NCBI GenBank assembly: GCA_028673005.1
Contig: CM054114.1
Coordinates: forward strand, 11,253,108 to 11,317,107
Reading direction: 5' to 3'
Length of the DNA stretch: 64,000 nt
From: Tanypteryx hageni
Lineage: Eukaryota; Arthropoda; Insecta; Odonata; Petaluridae
Shown piece by piece: positions 1 through 10,673 of this stretch. The position numbers and the translations under genes are program-made. The notes under the pieces are model-generated. The model saw only the letters and a program-made list of their open reading frames with translations, was not told the DNA's origin and did not search any database. Positions within the stretch are counted from its first letter, which is position 1; each line of letters starts with the position of its first letter.

Positions 1-250
1 AACGACAAAGTAAGGCAAGAATAAATAATATTATATACTCTCTTTTTAAAAAACAGTAACCGTAACATTTATCTAAAATTTTCAGTCGAGACAAAAAAGT
101 CAACCTGCGGGAAACTTTTTTCCGAATTGGTTTAGAGAGGTAGTTGCAGCAAATGAAATATTTAGAATAGTTCATAATTATACTTTAAAAAGGTTTCATG
201 CCAATAAATTCAATAGTTTTTACGATATTGATTATTGTATGAAATCACGG
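1..250. other. AT-rich intergenic DNA
   Basis: No coding, RNA or repeat signal is recognised here apart from short A and T runs. Confidence 0.5.
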
Positions 251-254
251 GACG

Positions 255-345
255 CGCTGCATTCCTGCTAAATCTCAATCTTCTACATAGACGGGAAGTT
301 TGTTAAAACACGTATAAAAAGCGTCATACATGAGGTGACCAGAGG
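255..345 (-). repeat. Dispersed repeat X, copy 1
   Basis: About 90 bp match sequence at 11993-12080 (same orientation) and 38800-38890 (opposite orientation). Shared blocks include ACGGGAAGTTTGTTAAAA against TCGGGAAGTTTGTTAAAA, and a CATTCCTGC box followed by a CAATCTTC box. This copy lacks the GGTTCGACT box that the other two carry farther along. It is probably a fragment of an old interspersed element. The class is unknown. Confidence 0.6.
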
Positions 346-553
346 AATAAGGCTTTTATTATTATCCTGATCAGATAAGATACGAATATTACATCCATTA
401 TATTTATCGAAATTTTTATTATAAAAATTGTTGTGAATAACCTGCAAAGGATCTCTATAATTTATTCGCAAATTATGAGCCATCATCAACCAAATATGGT
501 TTATCGCAGGATTAATGAAGAAATGGATATTCAATTTCCTCAACGATTCCTGA

Positions 554-650
554 ATTTGCGACGAATATACCATGCGACTAATTTGCCTTGCGACGGATTT
601 AAAACGCGACGAATTGCCTCGCGACAAATTGCCCGCGACGAATTGTCGCA
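554..650. repeat. Short tandem array of a GCGACGAATT unit
   Basis: About six diverged units of 13-16 bp built on GCGACGAATTGCC lie directly before the minisatellite. Variants are GCGACTAATTTGCC, GCGACGGATTT and GCGACAAATTGCC. The last unit ends GAATTGTCGC, so the unit is partly palindromic. It has no recognised gene association. Confidence 0.7.
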
Positions 651-654
651 GAAC

Positions 655-1660
655 CGTGGTGAGCATGTTGGTGGTGTTAAGCTTGGTGGTGGAGGTGAGC
701 ATGGTGGTGGTGGTGAGCATGATGGTGGTGGTGAGCATGGTGGTGGTGGCGAGCATCGTGGTGGTGGCGAGCATCGTGGTGATGGTGAGCATGGTGGTGG
801 TGGTGAGCATGGTGGGGTGGTGAGCATGATGGTGGTGGTGAGTATGGTGGTGTTGGCAAGCATCGTGGTGATGTTGTTGATGGTGATCATCGTGATTATG
901 GTGGTGAGCATCGTGGTGGCGAGCGTCTTAGTGGTGGTGAGCATGTTGGTGGTGGTAAGCATGGTGGTGGTGGTGAGCATGGTGGTGGTGGTGAGCATGA
1001 TGGTGGTGGCGAGCATCGTGGTAATGGTGAGCATGGTGGTGGTGGTGAGCATGATGGTGGTGGTGAGAATGGTGGTGGTGAGCATGTTGGTGGTGGTGAG
1101 CATAATGGTGGTGGTGAGCATGGTGGTGGTGGTGAGCATGGTGGTGATGGTGAGCATGGTGGTGGTGGTGAGCATGGTGGTGGTGGTGAGCATCGTGGTG
1201 ATGGTGAGCATGGTGGTGGTGGTGAGCATGGTGGTGGTGGTGAGCATGGTGGTGGTGGTGGTCAGCATGGTGGTGGTGGTGAGCATGTTGGTGGTGGTGA
1301 GCATGGTGGTGGTGGTGAGCATGGTGGTGGTGGTCAGCATGGTGGTGGTGGTTAGCATAGTGGTGGTGGTGAGCATCGTTGTGATGGTGTTTATGGTGAT
1401 CATCGTAATTATGGTGGTGACCATCGTGGTGGCGAGCGTCGTGGTGGTAGTTGTGAGCATCGTGGTGGCGAGCGTCGTAGTGGTGGTGGTGAGCATCTTA
1501 GTGGTGGTGGTGAACATGGTGGTGGGAGCGTCGCAGTTGTTGAGCATTGTGGAGGTGGTTGTGGGGAGTATGGTGGTTAGAATGTTAGTGTTTGTACTGA
1601 TGGTTGTGGTAAGCATTGGTTGTGGTGGTGATCACTGTTTGTTGTGATGGTGAGCCACAT
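655..1660. repeat. GGT-rich minisatellite, 18-bp unit
   Basis: The unit GAGCAT(GGT)4 is 18 bp, with 15-bp and variant units mixed in. Both strands stay open for over 1 kb (433-1647 plus, 540-1616 minus) because the unit is a multiple of three and holds no stop in those frames. The minus frame would read MLTTTT over and over. A longer-range repeat is also present: a GATCATCGT..ATTATGGTGGTGA segment near 881-925 recurs near 1394-1440, an offset of 513 bp. No signal peptide, domain or gene context supports translation. The open frames are treated as products of the repeat. Confidence 0.85.
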
Positions 1661-3130
1661 AATGTTCATTTGTTTGCTTTAAAATAAAAATAGTCTGGTA
1701 ATAGTCGTCCCAATGCATAGAGAAATCGTTCTTAAAATGAATTCATCAGTTTGGGCAATGTGCAGTAAGAGAGCTTAACTTTGGCAATCATCATTAAACC
1801 CAAGAGGTTTCGGATCAGATAAATCCATCAGTTACACAGAAAGGGATTGATACCACGCATGTGGTAGTCAACTAAAACTGACGAGCTTGCTATAAATATA
1901 GAAAGACGAAAATTTGTTTGTACTATAACTACTGTTTGGCAGAAACCATGAATTTCTTTAAATGAGCACTTGATATGCACGACCTGGCACGTATGTTCTG
2001 TTTTAATGAAATAAGAAATTTTCGGAATAATTTACAAAAACAGACTCGGTGAGAATCAAAAGAGGAATACTTTTTTAGATCAAATTTTTTTTTGCCAATA
2101 ATCTACTTGTCATAAGTCGTGGTTCAGCACTATAATACTGTGCTTACGTCCCACAGTTGCGTGTGGCAACAGCTAAAGATGATCCTTGGAAGACAATGGT
2201 TTTTAAAATTGACGGTAAAGACATGCATAACTTTATTCTTGGAAAAATGAAGGTCATTTAACGTCAACTGCGTAACAAAAGATCTAGGAGCATTGGCGAG
2301 AACTATTCCAATGTGACAAGATGCTCGTTATTAGCATAGCTCGAGAGTAAACGTCTCTTTTTTGTTGGATACTGTTGGATCTCGAGCCAAGATAACATAC
2401 CTGTGCATTGCTCTCGGAGTTTTTTTACAAAATTCCAAAAATCTGAGTTCAGATAACTTATACGGCTGTTGTTCTGTTCTATATTTTAAATATTGGTGCC
2501 CAGAACAAATTTAAAAAAGATTACGATGTATCGTATAAGTAAATGCAAGCCAAAATGCGCAAATTACAAAAAAAAAACTGAGCAGCGTGGCTCGTGGAGA
2601 GAGCTGTTAACCCGCCGTTGGTTGCGTGGTGAGCAAATCCCGCTCTCGAGAATAAACATGCTTTCATTTTTTTTCTATACAAGTTACGACTTTAGGGATC
2701 AGTATAACTTCCTAAATGTATTCGACTTAAATCACCTGTTATCGCAGATATTTTTTGTTCATGTGTAGTTAAAATAGGGATGCATACGATTGAGATTATA
2801 TCAGAATAAATGCAATTTTCATCATAAATCAACGTGTTTTCATATGAACAAAAATATGAAAGAATAGATTTTCCCATAAAAATTATTTTCGTTTATATCA
2901 ATTTAATTTTTTGTTTGAAATAAAATTTCACATCATTTGAATTTGCGTAAAATCAACTAAAATTTTCCGTTTCGTGCCTAATAAACGCCAACAATGCCCC
3001 TTCTCTATTTCTCCCGCATTCTCTCTTTCGCTTTCAATATTTACCTCTCCTTTCTCATTCGGCTACTTTCTGCAAGAATTCCTCGCAAACGGTCCCATAT
3101 TCTCATAGTTTTATCTGTAAATTAATCACT
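1661..3130. other. AT-rich intergenic DNA, nothing recognised
   Basis: Small open frames, such as 2493-2768, have lysine-rich, low-complexity translations and no recognisable domain. No tRNA-like or terminal-repeat signal was seen. Confidence 0.5.
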
Positions 3131-3138
3131 ACGTTCAA

Positions 3139-4080
3139 CCCTCAACTGGTGTGGTGAAAATTTGGGACGTAACTGATGTGGTAGGATCGATTTGCCCCGT
3201 TTTGACTTTTCACTCCCATGATTTGGAAAAAAACAATATAGTAAAAATGACTTGATTTTCACATTTATGGATTAATTTTAGAGGAAAAGGTTAAAAAATA
3301 TGAAGTTACAAAAATAATTAGTTTATTTTTGAGTGAATTGTATAAACAAGAAAAGAACTGCTAAAAAGTGTTTTAGTTAAAAGAACAATATCTTTATCAA
3401 AACATTACAAAAATTGGCGATTTTCTCTGGATTCGTGAAATAAATGTTTTAAAATAAAAAAGGTAATTTAAACAAAAATTCCGAGTTTATTGAAAAAACA
3501 GCCTATCAAAATTTGGTGTCTTCGACGGCGCTCATTTCAAAATTTTTTCTAACACAGTCATAACAGGTAGGTTTTTTACAGGTGCCACGTTGTTCATTTG
3601 CTTTCTATCGTTTATGGCGACATTTATTTTTGTACTGGTATAATCTCGCGGTCGCCGTCAGAAATGGGTTTTTTCAAGATACGGCTAAACGTGAGGCATT
3701 CATCGTGTGGCAGTTTGTCACTACATAGTCGTCGAATCGTCTGGGGCACAATGAGCAGCACACTGTTTTTTCCGGAAAATATATCGACCTATAGGATCTT
3801 TATCTTTTGTAGAACTATGCAGCACGTAAACATTCGCTACTGATGTGTTGATGATGGCAATAAGTTGCTATAGGTCACCTCCATGTGCGGCAACTCATAC
3901 ATATATGCTGCACATTTCTGGTCCAAACTGTCTATTCTTCCTTTTGTGCTGTTATAAAAGAAAATAATTTCCGTTTTATTCGGATTCTCCATCATAAAAA
4001 ATGCTGGTGGTGGTGCAATGACGATAACAAAATTGCGGCTTTATTTATTTGGGAACGCGTGAGATCAACGTAAATTCTTA
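3139..4080 (-). pseudogene. Decayed piggyBac transposase, C-terminal part
   Basis: Read on the minus strand, this region gives the C-terminal blocks of a piggyBac (DDE_Tnp_1_7) transposase in the family's order. NKAAILLSSLHH lies near 4010-4050. PNKTEIIFFYNSTKGRIDSLDQ lies near 3910-3985 in two pieces (PNKTEIIFFYNSTKG then RIDSLDQ); it corresponds to the family's YNxTKGGVDxxDQ block. IAIINTSVANVYVLH lies near 3823-3870, and a cysteine-containing tail (CRHKR, then CKKPTCYDC) near 3510-3570. At least two frame changes and an in-frame stop break it. The catalytic Asp of the GGVD block survives in RID. CCCTCAACTGGTG at 3139 follows TTCAA and may be the element's outer end, with TTAA mutated; this boundary is weak. 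At about 4080 the homology stops and the BEL/Pao remnant follows in the opposite orientation. Confidence 0.72.
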
Positions 4081-4199
4081 TTTGAATCCATACATTGTGT
4101 TCGGGCGATCTGGCGGGACAGGGCTGTTTTTCTTTAGTTTGATCCTCCCTCCCTTCCATATATTCCATAGATTCACCATGACCCCGAGGACCTACTATT

Positions 4200-6615
4200 T
4201 GAGCAATGGTTTTAAAATACACACTTTGACTCCTAGCAGAAGATATGTAGTTTCGTTGCCGTTTAAAGATGTTCCTTTGCTGTTAGGGGATTCGTATCCT
4301 CACGCGGTTACGCGGTGGATTAATACAGAACGTAGATTATCCATGAACTCCCATTTACAAGGAAAATATTGTGAATTCATGAAGGAATATGAGTCCCTTG
4401 GAAATATGTCTCAATCAAAAAAGCATAGTGAATATCATTTACCACATCATGCGGTTTGCAAATTCTCATATCCAGATTCGTGTTGTTTTTGATGCCTCGG
4501 CTCATACTTCATCCGGGAAATCCCTTAATGATGTTTTATTCAGTAGCCCAAAACTTCAGAGTGACATCTTTGACATCATAATTGGGTTTAGAACACCTGA
4601 GATAGCCTTTATTTCCAATATTTCCAAAATGTATCGACAGATCTTGGTCAATCCCGACCATTGCAACAATTGCCAGCATATTCTTTGGCGAGAAAATCCG
4701 TCTTCTTCTTTGATGGGTTTTCAATTGAATACGACACCTTTTACCATGTAAATTTTGATCCAATAGTGAATTGTAAAATAAGACTCCTATCTAACATAAC
4801 AAGAATTTTTGATCCTATTGGAGCGTTGGCTCCGGTTGTATTGTGGGTTAAAATTTTGAAGCAATCACTATGGTATTTAAAGTTGTCTTGGGATAAACCT
4901 CTTTCGAAAGAGATTAGAGTTCAGTGGGACAATTTTGTATCTCAGAGTCATTATTTGCAGCAAATCCAAATTCTTCGTTGCGCCTGTACGCATTCGACTT
5001 TGGAGTATCAATTGTTCGAATTTTGCTATGCATCGGAGCGCGGTTATGGTGCAATAATATATTTGAGGACTGTCTTAAAATCCGGAATAATTCATGTTCG
5101 TCTTGTTGTTGCCAATACTAAAGTAGGTCCACTGAAAACTTTGTCCATTCCGAAGCTCGAGCAATTGGAATCGCTTTTGTTGTCTAAATTATTGTCCCGT
5201 TTATCATCAGTACTGTGTAGGAAACTTGATATTCACAAGACATTTGCTTGGACAGATTCTCAAATCGTGTTGACTTAGGTTTATCATCTCATTTGTTAAA
5301 AACATTTGTAGCCAACAGGGTTGAAAAAAATTATCGAAATGATTTCCTTGTCATCGTGTAGGCATATTGAATCTCCCAGAATCCAGATGATTGCGCTTCG
5401 CGCAGACTATTGCCTCGTTAGTTGGTGTCATACGATTTGTATTGGTCTAGACCGGAATTCCTTTGGCAAGATGAATCAAAGTTGCCTTCCAAAATTTTAG
5501 AAAAGGAGGTTGAGAATATTCTGCCGGAAATGAAGTCGCCAACTTTGATGGTGGGATTTGTCCAAGATAGGGAGTATTCTTGCGAATGGATGAAAAAATA
5601 TCCATTCTATATTAAATTAGGTTGCACGTATGCATACGTTCGAAAGTTTATTGCTTCTTGAAAGGGAGAGCAACACCCGTTTGACCTTCCCCTTTTAGGA
5701 TCAAAATGGACTGCGGCTCTCAACCACTTAGTAAAATCAGTGTAGCTTTGTCATTTTAAAAATATTCTTAAATCAATTGAAAGCGGCAGTCGTCTTCTTT
5801 CAAGTGTCGCTCGTCTTCGTCCTATATGTGATCCCCATGAAGTTATTAGGGTGGGCGGTCGACTTTCCAATTCCTTGTTGTCAGCCTCGCAGAAACAACC
5901 TATTTTGCTTCCGAAAGACTTATCTTTCCCGTTTAATTGTGCGTCATTACCACCTAGTATCTCTTCATGGTGATAGAAGCATTAACTGCTAAGCAATTTT
6001 GGATTATCTCTCTTATAGTCGTTATCCGTCCGGAAATACTTAAGTGTGTTGTATGTTCACGATACCGAAGTGCAACTTTCCAGCCCATTATGTCCGATTT
6101 GCCGTCGGCAATAATTGTGCCTCGGAGACCCTTTTCTTGTGTAGGTGTAGATTATGGGGGTCCATTCTCTTATAAGTTTAGTAATAGAAGTAATGCGGCA
6201 CAAGGAAAGTGTTACTTATGTCTTTTCATTTGATTCGTAACCAAGGCGGTTCATTTGGAATTAGTAACTTCCTTGTCGACCCCTGCATTTATAGCAGCTT
6301 TTCAAAGGTTCATAGCGCATCGCGGAATACCGCGTGTGATACATTCCGATTGTGGTACCAATTTTGTAGGGGCTGATTGATTTCTGACTGACTTATATCG
6401 AATGATCCGATCAAAACCTCGTATGGAAGCTTTAACTTCTATTTCTCCGGATTCGGGTATTGTCTGGAAATTTAACTCCCCTTCCACCCCGGATTTTGGA
6501 GGCTAGCGGGAAGCAGGGATTAAGTCCGTCAAGTATCATTTACGGATAATTTTGCACGGATACGCTTTGAACTTTGAAGAGTTTGCCACGCTTTTCTGTA
6601 AGATCGAGTTCGGTA
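4200..6615 (+). pseudogene. BEL/Pao retrotransposon pol remnant (RT, RNase H, integrase)
   Basis: Translation across shifting frames gives the BEL/Pao order. A linker and RT start lie at 4200-4492 (RYVVSLPFKD, YESLGNMSQS). RT finger blocks lie at 4470-4745 (SLNDVLFSSPKLQSDIFDI, MYRQILVNP, QHILWRENPS). The RT end and RNase H lie at 4745-5276 (ITRIFDPIGALAPVV, FCYASERGYGA, PLKTLSIPKLE, WTDSQIVL). Integrase lies at 5830-6615 (RVGGRLS, KCVVCSRYRSATFQP, VGVDYGGPF, VIHSDCGTNF, then an EAGIKSVKYHL block). The YxDD core of RT is missing: QHILWRE runs almost directly into the segment before ITRIFDP. The usual RNase H first Asp (FCDAS) is Tyr here. Stops and frameshifts recur, for example at 5276 and 6232. 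The two integrase Asp residues and the Glu-containing block remain. No gag, protease or LTR was found, so this is a fragment that cannot move on its own. Confidence 0.93.
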
Positions 6616-7480
6616 TTTATGGTGTACATTTTCTAGTACACGTTTAATAACAATAAGCGTGACACGGAAACGTCTTTCGTGACACCCTTACGCCGATTGT
6701 TAGCATTTTAACTGCATTTTGGTTGTCTTAGAAACGGATTCACTATAATGTCTAAGGTGGCAGAATTTGTAGAATGAAAAATGTTTCATTTTGAGGAGAA
6801 TAAAACACGCAAAAATATTTATAATTCCATGTATGTTTTTTTAATTTAAAGTGCCTTCTCTGATAATAAGGTCTTAGAAATTTGTATTAAATATGCTCTT
6901 GCGTATTTTCCCATTTCTTTTCTCATCTATTATGTGATAGTATTGTGTACGTATTTTAAGAATTAGTAAAATAATTTTCTTCCCTTTAAACAAAGTCATA
7001 CGCAAAGTATGAAAAAATGTGTATGATATACAGACAACAAAAAGACTAAGAATAATATATTTTCCCGTTTCTGTCCGGATTTTCCTTCCTTAGCGGAAGT
7101 CACGTCGCAATATTTCTTCCTCAGAATCTGATATAGTACTAGTGGAGTTGCTCTACATATCGTAATACATTTTCCAGGCTTTTTTCTTATTCACAAGTTA
7201 CGTTAACATTACACATACGCAATCCAATTTGAAAGAACCCGGAAAAGTCCGTGACAAATGAACGCATGTGAATTATGACATAAAACAAAGATTTGTAATT
7301 CCTTTCGGAATAATTGCCATTTGCAATTTCAGTTTCATTTAGTTTTTTATAAGATAAAATGGAATTTTGAGTGGTTTTCATGGAAGAAACACACATTTTA
7401 CGTTTTGAAGAGCCAAAACTTGTTGAATTGACTTGCGAGAGTAATCGACTCTGTTTATGCGTTTGTCTTTTCGAATGAAA
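6616..7480. other. AT-rich DNA after the BEL/Pao remnant
   Basis: No LTR, no DUF5641-type pol end and no polypurine tract could be recognised. Small open frames show no known domain. Confidence 0.45.
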
Positions 7481-8070
7481 GACTCTCCTCACACTTGTGT
7501 CTTTGATTAGGACACATCGACCGAAAAATTCACACTCGCGACGACGCCTAATCCAAACAAAACACGCTCGAAATCTTATTAGTTGTCTCCCCATTTACGC
7601 TCCAAGTGAGAGGGAGAGGGCGCGAGGACATTACTTTCCGAAGGGTTCGAGGCGAGAGAGTGTTTGGGTTCTCAGGTGTTGCTCGTAAAGCTCTTTATGA
7701 CAGACGGGGACTTTTCCCGTCTTCGAAAGAGGGAGAGGTGGGGGACGGGACACCTCGGAGATTATCCCGTCCTCTTTTGTTTTATCTTTCTTTTTTTATT
7801 CCTCTCCCACTCGAAACAAAAGAGTGTGTCGAGCCATCTGTCTGCCGAGGAGGGGTTAGGGGGGGTGGGGGTTGAGATTGGGGAGCGGAGGTTGCTTGGC
7901 AGTTGAGTGAAGAATAGGAGAAAGAGGAGAGGGAAGATGGAGGCGACAGGAAACGGTTTCGTAACGCGCATTTAGTGGAGGGAGAGAGAGACATTGACGA
8001 GGAAAAAGTCTCGTGAAGAGCAGTTGTCCGATGATTACTTCGGATTGATGACGTGTTTTCCGCATTTCTC
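7480..8070. other. GC-richer purine-biased island
   Basis: A G/A-rich block lies within AT-rich DNA. Overlapping open frames on both strands (for example 7606-7875 plus and 7762-8065 minus) are low complexity and mutually shadowing. None resembles a known protein. Confidence 0.5.
7852..7883 (+). other. Candidate G-quadruplex run
   Basis: Four G-runs of four or more bases occur in 32 bp, separated by TTA, T and an 8-base loop. This fits the usual four-run quadruplex pattern if one long loop is allowed. Only the sequence pattern supports it. Confidence 0.5.
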
Positions 8071-8182
8071 TTTCGAAGGGAAAAGGAGATTTGCTCAGCT
8101 ATAGAAAAATGATGACGGCTACGAAGGTGTGGTTTTTATGGCGAATTGATCGCTTCTTAGTTTTTGCAATAAAAATCCAGAG

Positions 8183-9114
8183 CAGGAGTCTCAAATGCAT
8201 GGCCCGCGGTCCGTATGCCGCCCGCCAGTTCAACAAGATGGAAAAGTATACTCCATAAATGGAATACACCGAGATTTCAATGGCGTTCTTAATGGGAAAT
8301 GCGTATGAAACGGTACCTATCGAAAGATTGGACGATTCTCGAATTTTTATCTCCGAAACTATAAGTCGTAATTATATGGTCTCGGGAACAATCTTGTAAT
8401 AAATGTTGTTCTCTATTCGAATGAATTTTTTAATCATATAAGCGAATGGGAGATATATATATGGATTTTTAATTTTTGTTTGCTCAGAGAACCATCTTAT
8501 GTGATGTTTTTCTCGGGATTTTCTCGAATTTTTATCTCAAAAACTATTAATCGTAATTATGTGGTCCTGCATACTACCTTGTAGTAAATGTTTACCTCTA
8601 TCCGAATAAATTTTTTAATCTATACCTTATAGATCATATAAGAGCAAGAGAGAGAAAAGTAGGGTATTTCATTGTTGCTTGATGGATGCCTATTAACGAG
8701 ATACGAGTATAAGTTTATTAAATTACTAATTATAGATTTTAGATTATGTAATGTGAAAGTTCTAATTGTCGGATTCCGTTAAAAATCACAATTGGGCAAT
8801 AAATTGTAATAACAATCACTCGTACTTAATTGGATATAACGATATGTTTAAGAGGAAGCGGGGTCGATAAAATAATGGAGTAGCGAAGGGATGCGAAAAA
8901 ATATAACACTTATTATTAAAACATTTTATGGCATTCAGTTCTTAATTAAAATATATACCATTTTGAGCGGTGAGTTTTGAAATTTCAACAAAATAGTAAT
9001 TGGTAGACTCATTATTATGACATGCGACTCGCCATTTGAATTATAACATGGGCCAGGAACAAATTTCAAAACTATTTATTTAACCCCCATGTGATTAGGA
9101 GTTTGAGACCCTTT
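8183..9114. mobile_element. hAT-type non-autonomous element A (932 bp)
   Basis: The left end CAGGAGTCTCAAA and the right end GTTTGAGACCCTTT are imperfect inverted repeats of the common hAT form CAGGGGTCTCAAA. The flanking 8-mers are ATCCAGAG (8175-8182) and ATCTAGTG (9115-9122), 6 of 8 matching, which is the hAT duplication length. No transposase is encoded. The interior carries a direct duplication (8336-8442 and 8520-8641). Element B begins exactly after the right-hand 8-mer. Confidence 0.7.
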
Positions 9115-9122
9115 ATCTAGTG

Positions 9123-9522
9123 CAGGGATCGGCAACCTACGGCCCGTGGGTCACATGCAGCCCCCGAGTGCGCTTTATGCAGCCCAAGAAGCTATGATGA
9201 AAGGGTATTGTTGTATTTTTTGGCTAATCAACCTCTTGGATTATTATAATATGATAAAATGGTGATGGGTACAATTTAACATGGACAATTCCATATTTTT
9301 TTCAGTAAAATTATGGTCTCAAAACCTTTTCTGGTGTCTTTTTAACGCTAGTAAACTGATTAGAATTGATTTTCCCTTATATGTGACCACATAATCTCTA
9401 GATAACTTCTGATTTAAACGCTCATCCGGCCCGCCAAATCTCTCGTGACTTCCAGTGCGTCCCACCAAAGCATTCACAAGTATGAATGTGGCCTGCCATG
9501 CAGAAAAGTTTGCCGACCACTG
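9123..9522. mobile_element. hAT-type non-autonomous element B (400 bp)
   Basis: The left end CAGGGATCGGCAACC and the right end GTTTGCCGACCACTG are inverted repeats. The flanking 8-mers are ATCTAGTG (9115-9122) and ATCTAGAG (9523-9530), 7 of 8 identical. The left 8-mer is also the right-hand duplication of element A, so B inserted at A's target site. The termini resemble those of the element at 18520-18754. At about 9213-9243 the interior contains a block also found at the tail of the SINE at 62645-62965. Confidence 0.82.
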
Positions 9523-9530
9523 ATCTAGAG

Positions 9531-10235
9531 GGATAAAATATTTTATTTCAGCTTAAGCTGGTCTCGGTATTTATTTCGCACCGATAACGAATTTAGATCT
9601 CTTAAATATTTACCCAAAACAAAAGCACAATTTAAAAAAAATTAAATATCTTCCATTATGAAAGCCAATCTCATTCTGAGTAGCTATAAGTTTTAGGATT
9701 TTATGCGAATAACGCCAAGTTCGATTCTAATGAATCCTTTGCCAGATACTCGGCGCATACCCTTGCAGTTTTGAAATGAGTCATCGCCCATAGTAAAATC
9801 ATTGGTTCGAGAAGAGTTTTCTCTCTCTAGTTGTTAAAGATGTGAATTAATATAGGATATTTTTCGTTTGCATTTGCAAAATATTAAAAATCGAGTTACG
9901 TGTTAGGGGTTTAAAAGTGTTGACGTCAAAACAAACGAAACTTATTTTTACAGTCAGTAAAATATGAATAAGTTTCGAATTTGCTTAAAAATTTATTTCA
10001 AATAAAAAAAAATAAAAATTGTCAACGATTTAATAATAAAAGTTATTGTTGCCATGACTTTTTACCCATCTATGGCCCAACTTAACAGACTGCAGTTGAT
10101 AATAGATAGCAAAACTTGGGGATCTTCGGCCTCGCTCAGCCCACTTATGGCTGATGGGGGGAATCACATTGCGCGCCTCTGGGAGGTTCCCTGTACATTT
10201 TATAGAAATATTTATTTGACGTTTTCTTTGTCGTT
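9531..10235. other. AT-rich intergenic DNA
   Basis: Nothing coding is recognised. The open frame from 10054 has no known domain. Confidence 0.45.
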
Positions 10236-10239
10236 TGAT

Positions 10240-10460
10240 GTTTTTCGTATGTATACCAAATTTCGTTTTGGTTGGATAAGACTTGGAAATTAGCGCAATG
10301 CGCTAACGCAAATTGCGCAGTAACTATAAGAATGGTATTCTAGAAAAACTATAAGTTATTTATACATGTACACTGAGGTTGGTAAAGATCAGACAACCGA
10401 GACGGCAGTTATCGTAGAACAGACAGACAAACACATACAGGCAAAATGCACATGGACTCA
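10240..10460 (+). repeat. Possible retroposon 3' tail
   Basis: CCAAATTTCGTTTTGGTTGG near 10258 is followed about 150 bp later by AGAACAGACAGACAAACA. A CCAAATTTC..box followed by a GACAGAC run is common in 3' regions of arthropod RTE/SINE-like repeats, and the window has similar arrangements at 32290-32370 and 56240-56300. No open frame is present. Confidence 0.35.
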
Positions 10461-10673
10461 ACAGGAGAGACCTCGCTTCGCTCGGCCAATTATGATCGCG
10501 AGTAATGAGAATAAGTCAGTCCGATCACAAACAATTTCAGCAGCAAGGATTTGATTGATTTTCTCTCTTTGACAAATATTTTTTTTTCTTCTTGAGACAT
10601 AAATTGACGAAGAATTAGAGATTATTCCTTATTTTCACCTTTAACTGATTTATTTATCTTGGGAACCAACTGA

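Noticed and set aside
433..1647. 404-residue plus frame and 358-residue minus frame as a gene
   Set aside because: Both are read-throughs of an 18-bp repeat with no stop in those frames. No domain or gene context.
3598..4073. Plus-strand frames 3598-3843 and 3885-4073
   Set aside because: They lie antisense to recognisable piggyBac transposase blocks.
6302..6487. Minus-strand frame over the integrase region
   Set aside because: Shadow of the BEL/Pao integrase on the other strand.
6616..7080. LTR downstream of the BEL/Pao pol
   Set aside because: No TG...CA ended repeat with a partner copy upstream could be found.
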